Positions 1 through 8,216 of a stretch of 64,000 nucleotides of DNA are shown here, in pieces; position 1 is the stretch's first letter, and each line of letters begins with the position of its first letter. The translations under genes and the position numbers were made by a program. Under the pieces are notes generated by a model. It searched no databases, was not told the DNA's origin, and was given only the letters and a program-made list of their open reading frames with translations. The stretch is from Gammaproteobacteria bacterium LSUCC0096 (lineage in GTDB: Bacteria > Pseudomonadota > Gammaproteobacteria > Pseudomonadales > Litorivicinaceae): assembly GCA_008087055.1 (NCBI GenBank), contig VIEA01000002.1:42146-106145 (forward strand), read 5' to 3'.

Positions 1-1116
1 CGGCGTCTGCTGACCTAAAGCTAAGTTTAACGTCACGACTAAACCAAAATGGATTGGATCAATACCGGCAGCTTGGATGAGTGGGATCACGATCGGAACA
101 ACCAAAATGATAGCTGCTGCCGAATGCAGGAAGAACCCGATAACCAAGAAGAAGACGTTCAGGATTGCGAGAATAACCCACTGATTGTTGGTGATATCGA
201 GAATCCAGCGAGCAAAATCCTGAGGGATTTGAGCTCGTGTTAGAAAGCCACCCATCACCACCGATGCTGCGACCAACAGCATCACAACAGCTGTCTGCAC
301 ACCACCATCAATCATTGCGCGCTTCAGATGCCCGAAATCCATTTTCGAATACCATGCACTCACAACAAGTGCTGCAACAACAGCAAGGCCAGCTGCTTCT
401 GTCGCGGTAACAAATCCACCAAAGATGCCGCCTAAGATCACCACTGGCAGCGTAAATGCAGGCAACGCATCGACTAATGTTTTCCACAAGCGCCGAAATT
501 CAAAAGCTTCTTCAGTTGGCAGGTTGTATTTGCGTGCGAAGTAATACGCCATGCCCATCAATCCAAATGCACCCAATAAGCCTGGGATGATCCCTGCAAC
601 GAACAATTGCTCGACCGAAGTCCCTGCAGATGTCGCATACAAAATCATCGGAATAGAGGGCGGGATAATGATTGCAAGGGACGCTGATGATGAAGTCACC
701 GCAGCCGCAAGCGGCCCTGAATAACCCCGCTTTTTCATCTGGGGGATCAATACGGAGCCAAGTGCAGCAACATCAGCCACGGCAGAGCCCGAAATTTCAG
801 CAAAGAACAAGCTGACACCGATATTGACCATCGCAAGACCGCCACGCACAAAACCGATAATGGCATTTACAAAGTTGATCAACTTATCTGTGATGCCGCC
901 GGCGTTCATGATGGCGCCAGCCAAAACAAACATCGGAATGGCAATCAAAGAAAACTTTGTCGATCCATCGTACATATCGAGAGCAAGTGTCACGATGCTA
1001 TCGAGCCCTTCACTAACAGCTAGGCCAAAAATCGCTGAGACGGCGAGTCCAACCGCGATCGGGACGTTCAAACAAATCAGCGCGAGCAAGATCAAGAACA
1101 TAATAAAAACGATCAT
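1..1116 (-). CDS. dctM: TRAP transporter large permease, DctM-like (partial, C-terminus outside window)
   Basis: This is the large membrane subunit of a tripartite ATP-independent periplasmic transporter, which carries the solute across the inner membrane using the ion gradient. The reverse-strand frame is open from an ATG at 1116 to the window edge, about 372 residues. The translation is strongly hydrophobic, and near residues 63-110 it reads IPMFVLAGAIMNAGG, then FFAEISGSAVADVAALG, a pattern typical of DctM proteins. Its start overlaps the dctQ stop by four bases (ATGA), so the two are translationally coupled. The far C-terminal membrane segments are missing only because the window ends. 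Confidence 0.93.
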   Translation of the reverse strand, partial: MIVFIMFLILLALICLNVPIAVGLAVSAIFGLAVSEGLDSIVTLALDMYDGSTKFSLIAIPMFVLAGAIMNAGGITDKLINFVNAIIGFVRGGLAMVNIGVSLFFAEISGSAVADVAALGSVLIPQMKKRGYSGPLAAAVTSSSASLAIIIPPSIPMILYATSAGTSVEQLFVAGIIPGLLGAFGLMGMAYYFARKYNLPTEEAFEFRRLWKTLVDALPAFTLPVVILGGIFGGFVTATEAAGLAVVAALVVSAWYSKMDFGHLKRAMIDGGVQTAVVMLLVAASVVMGGFLTRAQIPQDFARWILDITNNQWVILAILNVFFLVIGFFLHSAAAIILVVPIVIPLIQAAGIDPIHFGLVVTLNLALGQQTP

Positions 1117-1655
1117 GATTTGCCTCCTGCTTTCGCGAGTTCTGTTTCGACTTCTTCCTCGATTTCGGCGTGCTCAAGTGAGATTCCAGCACAAGTTTTC
1201 TTGTAGTAATCGGGGAAACTCAGCAGTTCGCAAATGACAAACAGAGTCGCGCCAATGGGTATCACCGATTGTGTTAGTTGAATCGGAATCCAAGTTAAAG
1301 ACACCAAGTATTCGCCTTCGAGGATCACAAGAACTTCATACCCTGTATATGCGAGTAGTGCGAAAAAACCGACAACCACTGCCTCAGCAAAAATCACCGA
1401 ATACGCTCTGAAAGGCATTGGGATTGCCAGAAGAACCGTATCAAATCCAATGTGGCGACGATGCAATGCTGCATACGCACCACCATAGTAAGTTAGCCAG
1501 GCCAGCTGAATCGCTGCGATCTCGTCATACCATGAGACCGAATTTCCTGTGATGCGGGCAAGCACCGCGAAGATAACCACACCGGTGAGCGCGATCATCT
1601 GAAATAAAATGAACCACACAAGTAGCTGATCGACAGCTTTAGTGAACCGATTCAC
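1113..1655 (-). CDS. dctQ: TRAP transporter small permease, DctQ-like
   Basis: This is the four-helix small membrane subunit of the TRAP transporter, which pairs with DctM. The protein has 180 residues with four hydrophobic stretches (about 13-33, 47-66, 86-108 and 125-147) and the DctQ-type pattern WYDEIAAIQLAWLTYYGGAYA. The start is GTG at 1655, preceded by AGGAG with a normal spacing. The acidic C-terminal tail (about 155-175) is cytosolic by prediction. It lies between the binding protein gene and dctM, the usual P-Q-M order. It is separated from dctP by a 66-base gap holding a strong hairpin. Confidence 0.92.
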   Translation of the reverse strand: MNRFTKAVDQLLVWFILFQMIALTGVVIFAVLARITGNSVSWYDEIAAIQLAWLTYYGGAYAALHRRHIGFDTVLLAIPMPFRAYSVIFAEAVVVGFFALLAYTGYEVLVILEGEYLVSLTWIPIQLTQSVIPIGATLFVICELLSFPDYYKKTCAGISLEHAEIEEEVETELAKAGGKS

Positions 1656-1680
1656 ACCGTACTCCTGACTCGTTTAAGTA

Positions 1681-1700
1681 AGCGGCCCGATTGGGCCGCT
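1681..1700 (-). terminator. Intercistronic hairpin between dctP and dctQ
   Basis: A perfect 8-bp inverted repeat (AGCGGCCC / GGGCCGCT) with a 4-base loop lies between the dctP stop and the dctQ start. On the transcribed strand it is not followed by a clean U-run, so it looks more like an RNA-stabilising or attenuating hairpin than a full terminator. Such an element would let the periplasmic binding protein be made in excess over the membrane subunits. That role is inferred from the position. Confidence 0.55.
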
Positions 1701-1721
1701 ATTTGTGTTTTAAGCGCTCGA

Positions 1722-2702
1722 TTAGTTGGCGAGGCTTTGGACTGTTTTAATCAATTCAGCGCCGCCCTCGACTGAGGCTGCAAACTCGTCATAAATTGGC
1801 TTCGATGCTTTGATGAACGCTGCGTTATCAGCTGTATTCACCTGGACACCTGCTGCTTTGATCACATCCAAAAGCTCTGTTTCAAGTGCTGCGGCCTTTC
1901 GATATACAAAGGTTTGCGTTGACGCTGCACAATCCGACAAAACTTTACGAACATCGGCTGGGTGCTTCTCGAAGTGCTTCTTCGAAGACAAGATGTAGGC
2001 TGGTGTATACACATGGCCTGTGATCGATAAGTACTTTTGCACCTCTTGGAATTTCGCTGAGGCGATCTGAGCATATGGATTTTCTTGACCATCCATCACG
2101 CCCGTTTTCAATGCAGTGAATACATCTGAGAACGCCATTGGCGTTGGATTCGCGCCATACAGCTTGAACATTTTCACACGCCAAGCGCCGTTCGGTGTTC
2201 TCAACTTAACTCCTTGCAAATCTGCAGGGACGTTAATCGGACGCGTGTTATTGGTAATATGACGGAAGCCGTTTTCGAAATATCCGAGAATGTGATATCC
2301 CTTTGCTTGAGCAGCCGCCTGGAACGTGCCACCGAGCTTCTCTTGAACACGCTTCATGTGGTCACGATCCTTGATGATGTATGGCATCTCAAACACGCCA
2401 AACTCATCAGAAACTGAAGACATCACCGACGATGGCAACGCAAAGTCAACCTGACCAAGCTTCAGTTTTTGCAGTAACTCTTTGTCCTTACCCAACTGCG
2501 AGGATCCGAACGTTTGAACTTCGATCTTTCCATTGGATTCATCATTAACACACTGTGCGTACGCATTCACGCTTGCCTCAAAGAGAGACCCAGGTGCCCC
2601 CACGTGTCCGAATTTCAAAGTGACATCTGCTGCCTGAACCTGCGCCGTAACCGCCGCCGATAGAACAGCTGCTGATGCTGCTAGTGAACGTAAGACTTTC
2701 AT
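1722..2702 (-). CDS. dctP: TRAP transporter substrate-binding protein, DctP family
   Basis: This is the periplasmic solute receptor that delivers substrate to the DctQM membrane pair. The protein has 326 residues, with a cleavable signal peptide at about 1-24 (basic MKVLR, hydrophobic core, AQA cleavage region). It shows the family signature LKFGHVGAPGSLF right after the signal and the segment LQGVKLRTPNGAW near residue 163, whose arginine normally binds the substrate carboxylate. A clear GGAGG precedes the ATG. It lies 41 bases downstream of the aminotransferase gene and upstream of dctQM, so all four are probably one operon. The substrate is likely an organic acid but cannot be named from the sequence. 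Confidence 0.93.
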   Translation of the reverse strand: MKVLRSLAASAAVLSAAVTAQVQAADVTLKFGHVGAPGSLFEASVNAYAQCVNDESNGKIEVQTFGSSQLGKDKELLQKLKLGQVDFALPSSVMSSVSDEFGVFEMPYIIKDRDHMKRVQEKLGGTFQAAAQAKGYHILGYFENGFRHITNNTRPINVPADLQGVKLRTPNGAWRVKMFKLYGANPTPMAFSDVFTALKTGVMDGQENPYAQIASAKFQEVQKYLSITGHVYTPAYILSSKKHFEKHPADVRKVLSDCAASTQTFVYRKAAALETELLDVIKAAGVQVNTADNAAFIKASKPIYDEFAASVEGGAELIKTVQSLAN

Positions 2703-2743
2703 AGTTTCCTCCGATTTATTTTTATCCTTGGAGTGAGTTTTAA

Positions 2744-3907
2744 TTACCGCATCAGAACCTGCATTGCAGCCTCTACTCCCCCTGCCTTGTGCGGCACACC
2801 GGCAAGGCCCAAACCCATTTCAACACCGCTTAGTGTTCCCATGAGTGTGAGTTCGTTGAAGTCACCCAGGTGGCCGATTCGGAAAGCTTTACCTTTTAAC
2901 TTCCCAAGACCTGTGCCAAGTGACATATCAAATCGCTCCAAAATTATTTTACGAACAGCGTCCGCATCATGCCCTTCTGGTATCATGATTCCAGTCAACA
3001 CATTCGAATGCTCTTTTGGATTCTGACAAACCGTCTCTAGCCCCCAGACCGAAACCGCTTCGCGGCAAGCATCTGCAAGACGCTGATGTCGGGCAAAAAC
3101 GTTATCTAGCCCCTCTTCTTCAAGCATTGCGATTGCTTCTTTGAGGCCATAGAGCAATGTTGTAGCCGGGGTGTAAGGGAAATACCCAGTCGCATTCGAA
3201 GCAAGCATCTCCTGCCAGTCCCAATACGATCGTTTGGATCCACCTTTCTTGGCGGCTTCGATTGCTCTGTCTGACAGTGCATTGAAGCCCAATCCAGGCG
3301 GCATCATTAAGCCTTTCTGCGACCCTGACACAGTCACATCGGCACCCCATTTATCATGCTCGTAATCGACCGACGCTAAACCCGAAATGCTATCCACTAG
3401 GAGCAGTGCAGGATGGCCAGTGACATCAATTGCTTTTCTTACAGACGCTATATCCGATGTGATTCCGCAACTCGTCTCGTGATGAACACAGCATACTGCT
3501 TTGATTAAGTGGTTTGAGTCTTGGCGCAACCGCTCTTCGATTCGATTGGCATCGACACCGTTTCTCCAATCGCCCGCTAAAAACTCAGTTTCAATACCCA
3601 GACGATCTGCCATTTGTTTCCAAAGGGTGGCGAATTGTCCTGTTTCGTAGAATAAAACTTGGTCACCGGCCTCTAATACATTCGATAGACAGGCCTCCCA
3701 AGCCCCTGTGCCAGAGCTCGGATAAATCACAACAGGCGATTTGGTTTTGAAGATGCGCTGCATCCCCGACAGAACCGACAGACCAAGGTCTGCAAAATCT
3801 GGCCCGCGATGGTCGATCACGGCCGCATCAATAGCGCGAGAGATTCTGTCAGGTACCGGGCTCGGTCCTGGGATTTGTAGAAAGTGTCGTCCTGCCCTGT
3901 ATGCCAT
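2744..3907 (-). CDS. Class V PLP aminotransferase, serine/alanine/aspartate-glyoxylate type
   Basis: This is a pyridoxal-phosphate enzyme that most likely transfers an amino group to glyoxylate, making glycine. From the chosen start MAYRAGRHFL it has 387 residues, a normal family length. Visible motifs are GPSPVPDRI near the N-terminus, IDHRGPDFADL, YPSSGTGAWEA (cofactor phosphate region), GSQKGLMMPPG with the Schiff-base lysine, and GTGLGKLKGKAFRIGHLG near the C-terminus. These resemble serine-glyoxylate aminotransferases and BhcA, the aspartate-glyoxylate enzyme. An upstream ATG at 3961 exists, but 3907 has AAGGA eight bases before it and fits the family start. It heads the TRAP operon and faces the hydroxyacid dehydrogenase gene. 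The amino donor is not decided by sequence. Confidence 0.85.
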   Translation of the reverse strand: MAYRAGRHFLQIPGPSPVPDRISRAIDAAVIDHRGPDFADLGLSVLSGMQRIFKTKSPVVIYPSSGTGAWEACLSNVLEAGDQVLFYETGQFATLWKQMADRLGIETEFLAGDWRNGVDANRIEERLRQDSNHLIKAVCCVHHETSCGITSDIASVRKAIDVTGHPALLLVDSISGLASVDYEHDKWGADVTVSGSQKGLMMPPGLGFNALSDRAIEAAKKGGSKRSYWDWQEMLASNATGYFPYTPATTLLYGLKEAIAMLEEEGLDNVFARHQRLADACREAVSVWGLETVCQNPKEHSNVLTGIMIPEGHDADAVRKIILERFDMSLGTGLGKLKGKAFRIGHLGDFNELTLMGTLSGVEMGLGLAGVPHKAGGVEAAMQVLMR

Positions 3908-3981
3908 GGGTGGAATCCTTATTGTTATCTCGTTGTTCGAAACCACAGGCTTATGTTGCAAGCCTATCTCAAAACCGAATA

Positions 3982-4010
3982 ATATGCATATCGTATTTTG
4001 TATGCAAAAT
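3982..4010. promoter_or_regulatory. Candidate GntR operator in the divergent promoter
   Basis: The gap between the two divergent operons contains a perfect 10-bp palindrome ATATGCATAT (3982-3991) and a perfect 6+6 inverted repeat ATTTTG-TATG-CAAAAT (3995-4010). FCD-type GntR repressors bind short AT-rich palindromes of this size, and one is encoded in the rightward operon. Binding by that regulator is an inference. The overlap with the likely -10/-35 regions of both genes would allow one protein to control both directions. Confidence 0.5.
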
Positions 4011-4030
4011 AAAAACTAAAAAGAAAAGCG

Positions 4031-7030
4031 ATGAACACACTCTCAATCCCGTCGGTGAATATGAACAGCTATCGATCACAACCACGACAGTTAGATGCTG
4101 GCGAGTCGCGCAAGCTTAAGCAGCGCATCGAAAGTGACACGCAATGCGAAGTCCTGTTTTCGCGGTTTGATCGTGGCCGTTATGCAACAGATGCAAGCCA
4201 TTACCAGATTTTTCCTCTTGGAGTTGTCATTCCTAAAACAAGGAACGACTTACGCGTGCTTATTGAGATCGCAAGAGAATTTGGCATTTGTCTCACAGGC
4301 CGCGGCGGTGGAACAAGCCAAAACGGTCAAACCATTAATCAGTCCCTAGTCATCGACTACTCAAAGTATCTGAATAATCTTGTTCATATCGACAAGGACA
4401 ATCGTATTTGTCGCGTTGAGCCCGGAATCGTACTCGATCATCTCAATGCGAAACTAAAATCAACCGGCCTTTGGTATCCGGTCGATGTGTCCACTTCAAG
4501 TCGAGCAACCCTCGGTGGAATGACTGGGAACAATAGTTGTGGATCCCGAAGCATCCGATATGGAACGATGCGGGATAATGTGCAAAGCGTCCGCGCGCTT
4601 CTAGCCGACGGCTCTATCGCCCATTGGCACGAATTGTCAGCCGAGGATCAAAAACTATCTGCAACCGATTTGGCAGCGCGGTCTGATTTGTTAAGTCGCC
4701 TTCTGTGCCTTGGCGCTACTCATAAAGATTTAATTGAATCGCGGCTTCCGCAACTCATGCGTCGTGTTGGCGGCTACAACATCGATGCTTTGATCCCAGA
4801 CGGCAACGGTGGATCAGGGTGTTGGCCGGGTACAAGAAGTAATCCAGCGCATCTATTCGTGGGTAGCGAAGGAACACTGGGACTGTTCGAAGAACTCGAA
4901 CTTAAACTGTCGCCAACTCCAAAAAATAAAACCTTGGGGGTTTGTCACTTCCAAACCTTCTATGCAGCCATGGATGCCGCGCAACACCTTGTGACATTAG
5001 GCCCATCGGCAGTCGAACTAGTTGACCGTACAATGATTGACCTGTCACGCGACATCCCAATGTTTGCAAAGACTGTGAATCTGTTCGTGAAAGGAGAGCC
5101 TGACGCTCTTCTGCTAGTCGAATTTTCAGAAGAAGACCAACACGAAAACATCCGACGTCTTGATCAGCTCGAACAGATGATGGCAGATCTTGGGCAACCA
5201 GATTCCGTTATCAGAGCGGAAGATCTGGCATTCCAAAAACAAATTTGGGAAGTCAGAAAACAAGGTCTTAACATCATGATGTCGATGCGCGGCGATGCCA
5301 AACCGATATCGATCGTTGAGGACTGCGCTGTAGAACTCAAAGACCTTGCCGAATATACAAGACGCTTAACAGAAGTGTTTGAAAAGCATGGGACCAGCGG
5401 TTGCTGGTATGCACACGCATCTGTCGGAACATTGCATGTTCGCCCTGTTCTCAACTTAAAACAGAAACTTGGTGCCGAAGCATTGCGGGCGGTAGCCGAA
5501 GAAGCATTTGAAATGGTCCGTGAATACAAAGGATCACATTCGGGCGAACACGGCGATGGGATTGCTCGATCTGAGTTCCATAAAGACATGTTTGGCCAGG
5601 ATATGGTGCATCTTTTTGAGCAGGTCAAACAGATGCTCGATCCCCAAGGAATCTTTAATCCTAACAAAATCGTCAATCCGCCAAAACATGATGACCGAAC
5701 ACTATTCCGCTTTGCCCCGGAGTATGAAGAGCGAGTTGCAATTCACGGCTCATTCAAGACTGGGTTCGACTGGTCTGGTTGGGGAAGTTTTAGTAGCGCA
5801 GTTGAGATGTGTAACAACAATGGCGCGTGTAGAAAAACTGATCCTGGAGTCATGTGCCCATCCTATCGAGTGACCAAAAATGAGAAAGATTTAGTCCGGG
5901 GTCGCGCAAATACGCTTCGCCTGGCCTTATCAGGCCAATTAGGACCCAATGCTGTGACATCTGAAGAGATGATGGAGACCATGAAACTCTGCGTAGGCTG
6001 TAAAGCCTGCCAGAACGAATGTCCGACCAGCGTGGATATGGCCAAGATGAAAACTGAGGTCCTTTATCAACGCAGTAAACGTTTTGGTATTGGTCTCCGC
6101 GAGAAACTTATCGCTTACATGCCCCACTACTCGCCATGGCTGAAACAAGTGCCTTGGCTAGCCAATCTCAGAGATCAAATTCCAGGCCTTCCTTGGCTCA
6201 CAGAGAAGGCTTTGGGTTTAGCAAAGGATCGACAACTCCCGGTATGGGATAAAGCCTATCGAGCGCCCGCTATCGAGCCCCAAACTGACAAGCCCCCAGT
6301 CATTTTATTCGGCGATACCTTCAACAGGTCCTTCGAAACTAAGAACCTTTACGCAGCCCGCGAAGTACTCGAATCGATGGGATATGAGGTCATCGAACCT
6401 AAACCTGATAATCGATCTGTTTGTTGTGGCCGAACGTTTCTTGCTGCTGGTCTTGTTGACCAAGCAAAAAAAGAAGCTGCACGCTTTGTGGAAACAGTTA
6501 TGCCTTGGGTTCGACAAGGCATCCCTGTGGTCGGACTTGAACCCTCTTGTCTTTTAACTTTGCGTGACGAGTTTCAGGTCTTGCTCCCAGGTGACGATGC
6601 GAAGCAACTTGCAGAGCATGCATTTTTATTTGAGGAATTTATTGAAAAAGAGCTCAGTGCTGAAAGGTCGCACTTAGATCTTATCGAAGCCCAGTGCTCA
6701 GAAGTTTTGGTGCATGGACATTGTCACCAAAAAGCTGCACGCGCAATGGGGCCGGTGGAAGCGCTTCTCAAGCGTATTCCAAACCTCAAAGTCTCGATCA
6801 TTGAGACCTCTTGCTGCGGGATGGCTGGACACTTCGGTTATCAAAAGGAAACTCTGAAAGAGTCATTAGCGATGGCGGAACTTAATTTACTACCTGCCGT
6901 TCGCGAGGCCAGTCCAACAGCACGGATTGTTGCTGATGGTACAAGCTGTCGACATCAGATTGCTGACAACACATCTCGTCAGGCAGAGCATGTCGCGGTA
7001 CTCTTAGCGGACCATCTAAGGAAGGATTAG
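4031..7030 (+). CDS. FAD-binding and Fe-S D-2-hydroxyacid dehydrogenase (YdiJ-like)
   Basis: This is a 999-residue flavo-iron-sulfur dehydrogenase that oxidises a D-2-hydroxyacid to the 2-oxoacid and passes electrons on, probably to the quinone pool. Domains in order are an FAD-binding type 4 domain (about 55-275, with TGRGGGTSQNGQ and GSEGTLG) and an FAD-oxidase C-terminal domain (about 300-555, with SGEHGDGIARSEF near 510). Then come a two-cluster ferredoxin-like region (CNNNGAC..., then CVGCKACQNECP near 654) and a CCG heterodisulfide-reductase-type domain (CCGRTFLAAG near 798, CCGMAGHFG near 928). The size and layout match E. coli YdiJ, a D-2-hydroxyglutarate dehydrogenase, but D-lactate or glycolate are possible too. 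The neighbouring glyoxylate-type aminotransferase favours glycolate as a hypothesis. The ribosome site is weak (AAGAAAAG). Confidence 0.87.
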   Translation: MNTLSIPSVNMNSYRSQPRQLDAGESRKLKQRIESDTQCEVLFSRFDRGRYATDASHYQIFPLGVVIPKTRNDLRVLIEIAREFGICLTGRGGGTSQNGQTINQSLVIDYSKYLNNLVHIDKDNRICRVEPGIVLDHLNAKLKSTGLWYPVDVSTSSRATLGGMTGNNSCGSRSIRYGTMRDNVQSVRALLADGSIAHWHELSAEDQKLSATDLAARSDLLSRLLCLGATHKDLIESRLPQLMRRVGGYNIDALIPDGNGGSGCWPGTRSNPAHLFVGSEGTLGLFEELELKLSPTPKNKTLGVCHFQTFYAAMDAAQHLVTLGPSAVELVDRTMIDLSRDIPMFAKTVNLFVKGEPDALLLVEFSEEDQHENIRRLDQLEQMMADLGQPDSVIRAEDLAFQKQIWEVRKQGLNIMMSMRGDAKPISIVEDCAVELKDLAEYTRRLTEVFEKHGTSGCWYAHASVGTLHVRPVLNLKQKLGAEALRAVAEEAFEMVREYKGSHSGEHGDGIARSEFHKDMFGQDMVHLFEQVKQMLDPQGIFNPNKIVNPPKHDDRTLFRFAPEYEERVAIHGSFKTGFDWSGWGSFSSAVEMCNNNGACRKTDPGVMCPSYRVTKNEKDLVRGRANTLRLALSGQLGPNAVTSEEMMETMKLCVGCKACQNECPTSVDMAKMKTEVLYQRSKRFGIGLREKLIAYMPHYSPWLKQVPWLANLRDQIPGLPWLTEKALGLAKDRQLPVWDKAYRAPAIEPQTDKPPVILFGDTFNRSFETKNLYAAREVLESMGYEVIEPKPDNRSVCCGRTFLAAGLVDQAKKEAARFVETVMPWVRQGIPVVGLEPSCLLTLRDEFQVLLPGDDAKQLAEHAFLFEEFIEKELSAERSHLDLIEAQCSEVLVHGHCHQKAARAMGPVEALLKRIPNLKVSIIETSCCGMAGHFGYQKETLKESLAMAELNLLPAVREASPTARIVADGTSCRHQIADNTSRQAEHVAVLLADHLRKD

Positions 7031-7034
7031 TCCG

Positions 7035-7697
7035 TTGAATTCGAGTGTCATTGTCAGAGCACCCTTACACGTTCAAGTCGCAGAGCGGCTTCGCTTATTA
7101 ATAGACTCAGGTGAATTAGCACCCGGTACTCGCCTCAATGAAATCGAGCTCTGCAATACGATGGGTGTAAGCCGCACACCGCTGCGTGAAGCAATCCGCT
7201 CACTAGCCACCGAGGGACTCATTGAGCTCCAACCAAACCGCGGAGCTATCGTGAGCATCGTCAGCCAAGAAGATGTCACTGAGATCCTTCCAATCATGGC
7301 ATCACTCGAAGGCTTAGGTGGTCGATTGGCTGCAATGCACATGGATCAAAGCAAGATCGCGCAAGTTCGAAAAATCCATAACCAAATGATCTCTCATTAC
7401 AAAAATAATGAGGTAGCCGAATATTTTGAAACAAATCGCCTCATCCACGAATTAATTACCGAAGGAAGTGGTAACCAAACGCTTGTGGAGACGATTAACA
7501 GCCTATCTGCAAAAGTGCGGCGCGCTCGATTTACAGCGCAAATGACAAAAGAAAGCTGGGCTACGGCTGTCTCTGAGCATGAGGAAATGATTGCAGCGCT
7601 TGAAGCCCAAGACCCAGATCGCCTCGAGGCCATTCTTGTTCAACACGTTGAGACGAAACGAGCCACAATTCTCGGGTCGATAGAACAAAACCAATAA
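7035..7697 (+). CDS. GntR-family transcriptional regulator, FCD domain
   Basis: This is a 220-residue DNA-binding regulator. The N-terminal winged helix (about 8-72) has HVQVAERLRLLIDSGELAPG, LNEIELCNTMGVSRTPLREAI and LATEGLIELQPNRGAIV, the canonical GntR pattern. The C-terminal all-helical FCD domain (about 80-215) carries NRLIHELI, SEHEEMIAAL and LVQHVETKR, whose His and Asn/Asp positions usually bind a metal that supports organic-acid sensing. The start is TTG at 7035, with GGAAGGA placed inside the end of the dehydrogenase gene four bases upstream, so the two genes are one transcript. It probably controls the dehydrogenase and the divergent transport operon. It ends three bases from the convergent yjbQ. 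Confidence 0.9.
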   Translation: MNSSVIVRAPLHVQVAERLRLLIDSGELAPGTRLNEIELCNTMGVSRTPLREAIRSLATEGLIELQPNRGAIVSIVSQEDVTEILPIMASLEGLGGRLAAMHMDQSKIAQVRKIHNQMISHYKNNEVAEYFETNRLIHELITEGSGNQTLVETINSLSAKVRRARFTAQMTKESWATAVSEHEEMIAALEAQDPDRLEAILVQHVETKRATILGSIEQNQ

Positions 7698-7700
7698 ATG

Positions 7701-8117
7701 TTATCCAACTAAATGAACTTGCACATTACGACTTGCACCTCGAGTTCGGTGCTCCAACAAGAAAATGCCCTGCCATGTTCCAAGCACCAACCGAGAATTG
7801 CGAACACTTAATGTCAAGTGAGTTTGAGTCAACGCCGTCTTTAGATGTGCAGGCATGTCATCAAGTCCCTCGAGGTCATGCTCATATCGGCCAACCTCCA
7901 TTGGTGCGATAGCGTCCAAAAATCGAACGATGTCGCGCTGCACGTCCGGAGATGCATTTTCCTGTATGAGTAATGAAGCCGATGTATGCAAAACCGAAAG
8001 CTGGCACAACCCATTAGATAACCCACAGTCCGCTACAAATTGTTCAACTTCTCGAGTAATTGAATGCACTGCAACTCCATCTGTTTGAACAATCAAATCT
8101 TGAAAATATTGTTTCAC
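7701..8117 (-). CDS. yjbQ: YjbQ/UPF0047 family protein
   Basis: This is a 138-residue single-domain protein of the YjbQ (UPF0047) family. Some members show weak thiamine-phosphate synthase activity, but the physiological role is unsettled. Family hallmarks are LHTSASLLIQENASPDVQRD in the first half, DDMPAHLKTAL, and near the end LVLGTWQGIFLLEHR. Conserved histidines in the first and last of these form the likely metal site. The gene stands alone on the reverse strand, convergent with the GntR gene, and its promoter region is shared with the divergent small membrane protein gene. Function beyond family membership should not be assumed. Confidence 0.9.
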   Translation of the reverse strand: MKQYFQDLIVQTDGVAVHSITREVEQFVADCGLSNGLCQLSVLHTSASLLIQENASPDVQRDIVRFLDAIAPMEVGRYEHDLEGLDDMPAHLKTALTQTHLTLSVRNSRLVLGTWQGIFLLEHRTRGASRNVQVHLVG

Positions 8118-8150
8118 CAGAAACCCTTATCAATGTTGCTTCACTAGATG

Positions 8151-8184
8151 TAGTAGTTGAATATCACTCAAACTACTATATATT
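8151..8184 (+). promoter_or_regulatory. Candidate promoter with spanning inverted repeat
   Basis: TTGAAT (8157-8162) and TATATT (8179-8184) with a 16-base spacer form a plausible sigma-70 promoter for the gene starting at 8217. A perfect 8+8 inverted repeat TAGTAGTT (8151-8158) / AACTACTA (8171-8178) with a 12-base spacer overlaps the -35 box and abuts the -10 box, as a repressor operator would. No partner regulator can be named. Confidence 0.4.
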
Positions 8185-8216
8185 GTTACTAGTTGTGTCA
8201 GTAATGGGAGAGGGGA

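Noticed and set aside
824..1237. Forward open frame of 137 codons across dctM/dctQ
   Set aside because: It is antisense to the TRAP permease genes, whose motifs and overlaps are clear.
5164..5676. Reverse-strand open frame of 170 codons inside the dehydrogenase gene
   Set aside because: It is fully antisense to a well-supported FAD/Fe-S enzyme, has no family features, and its composition is that of a shadow frame.
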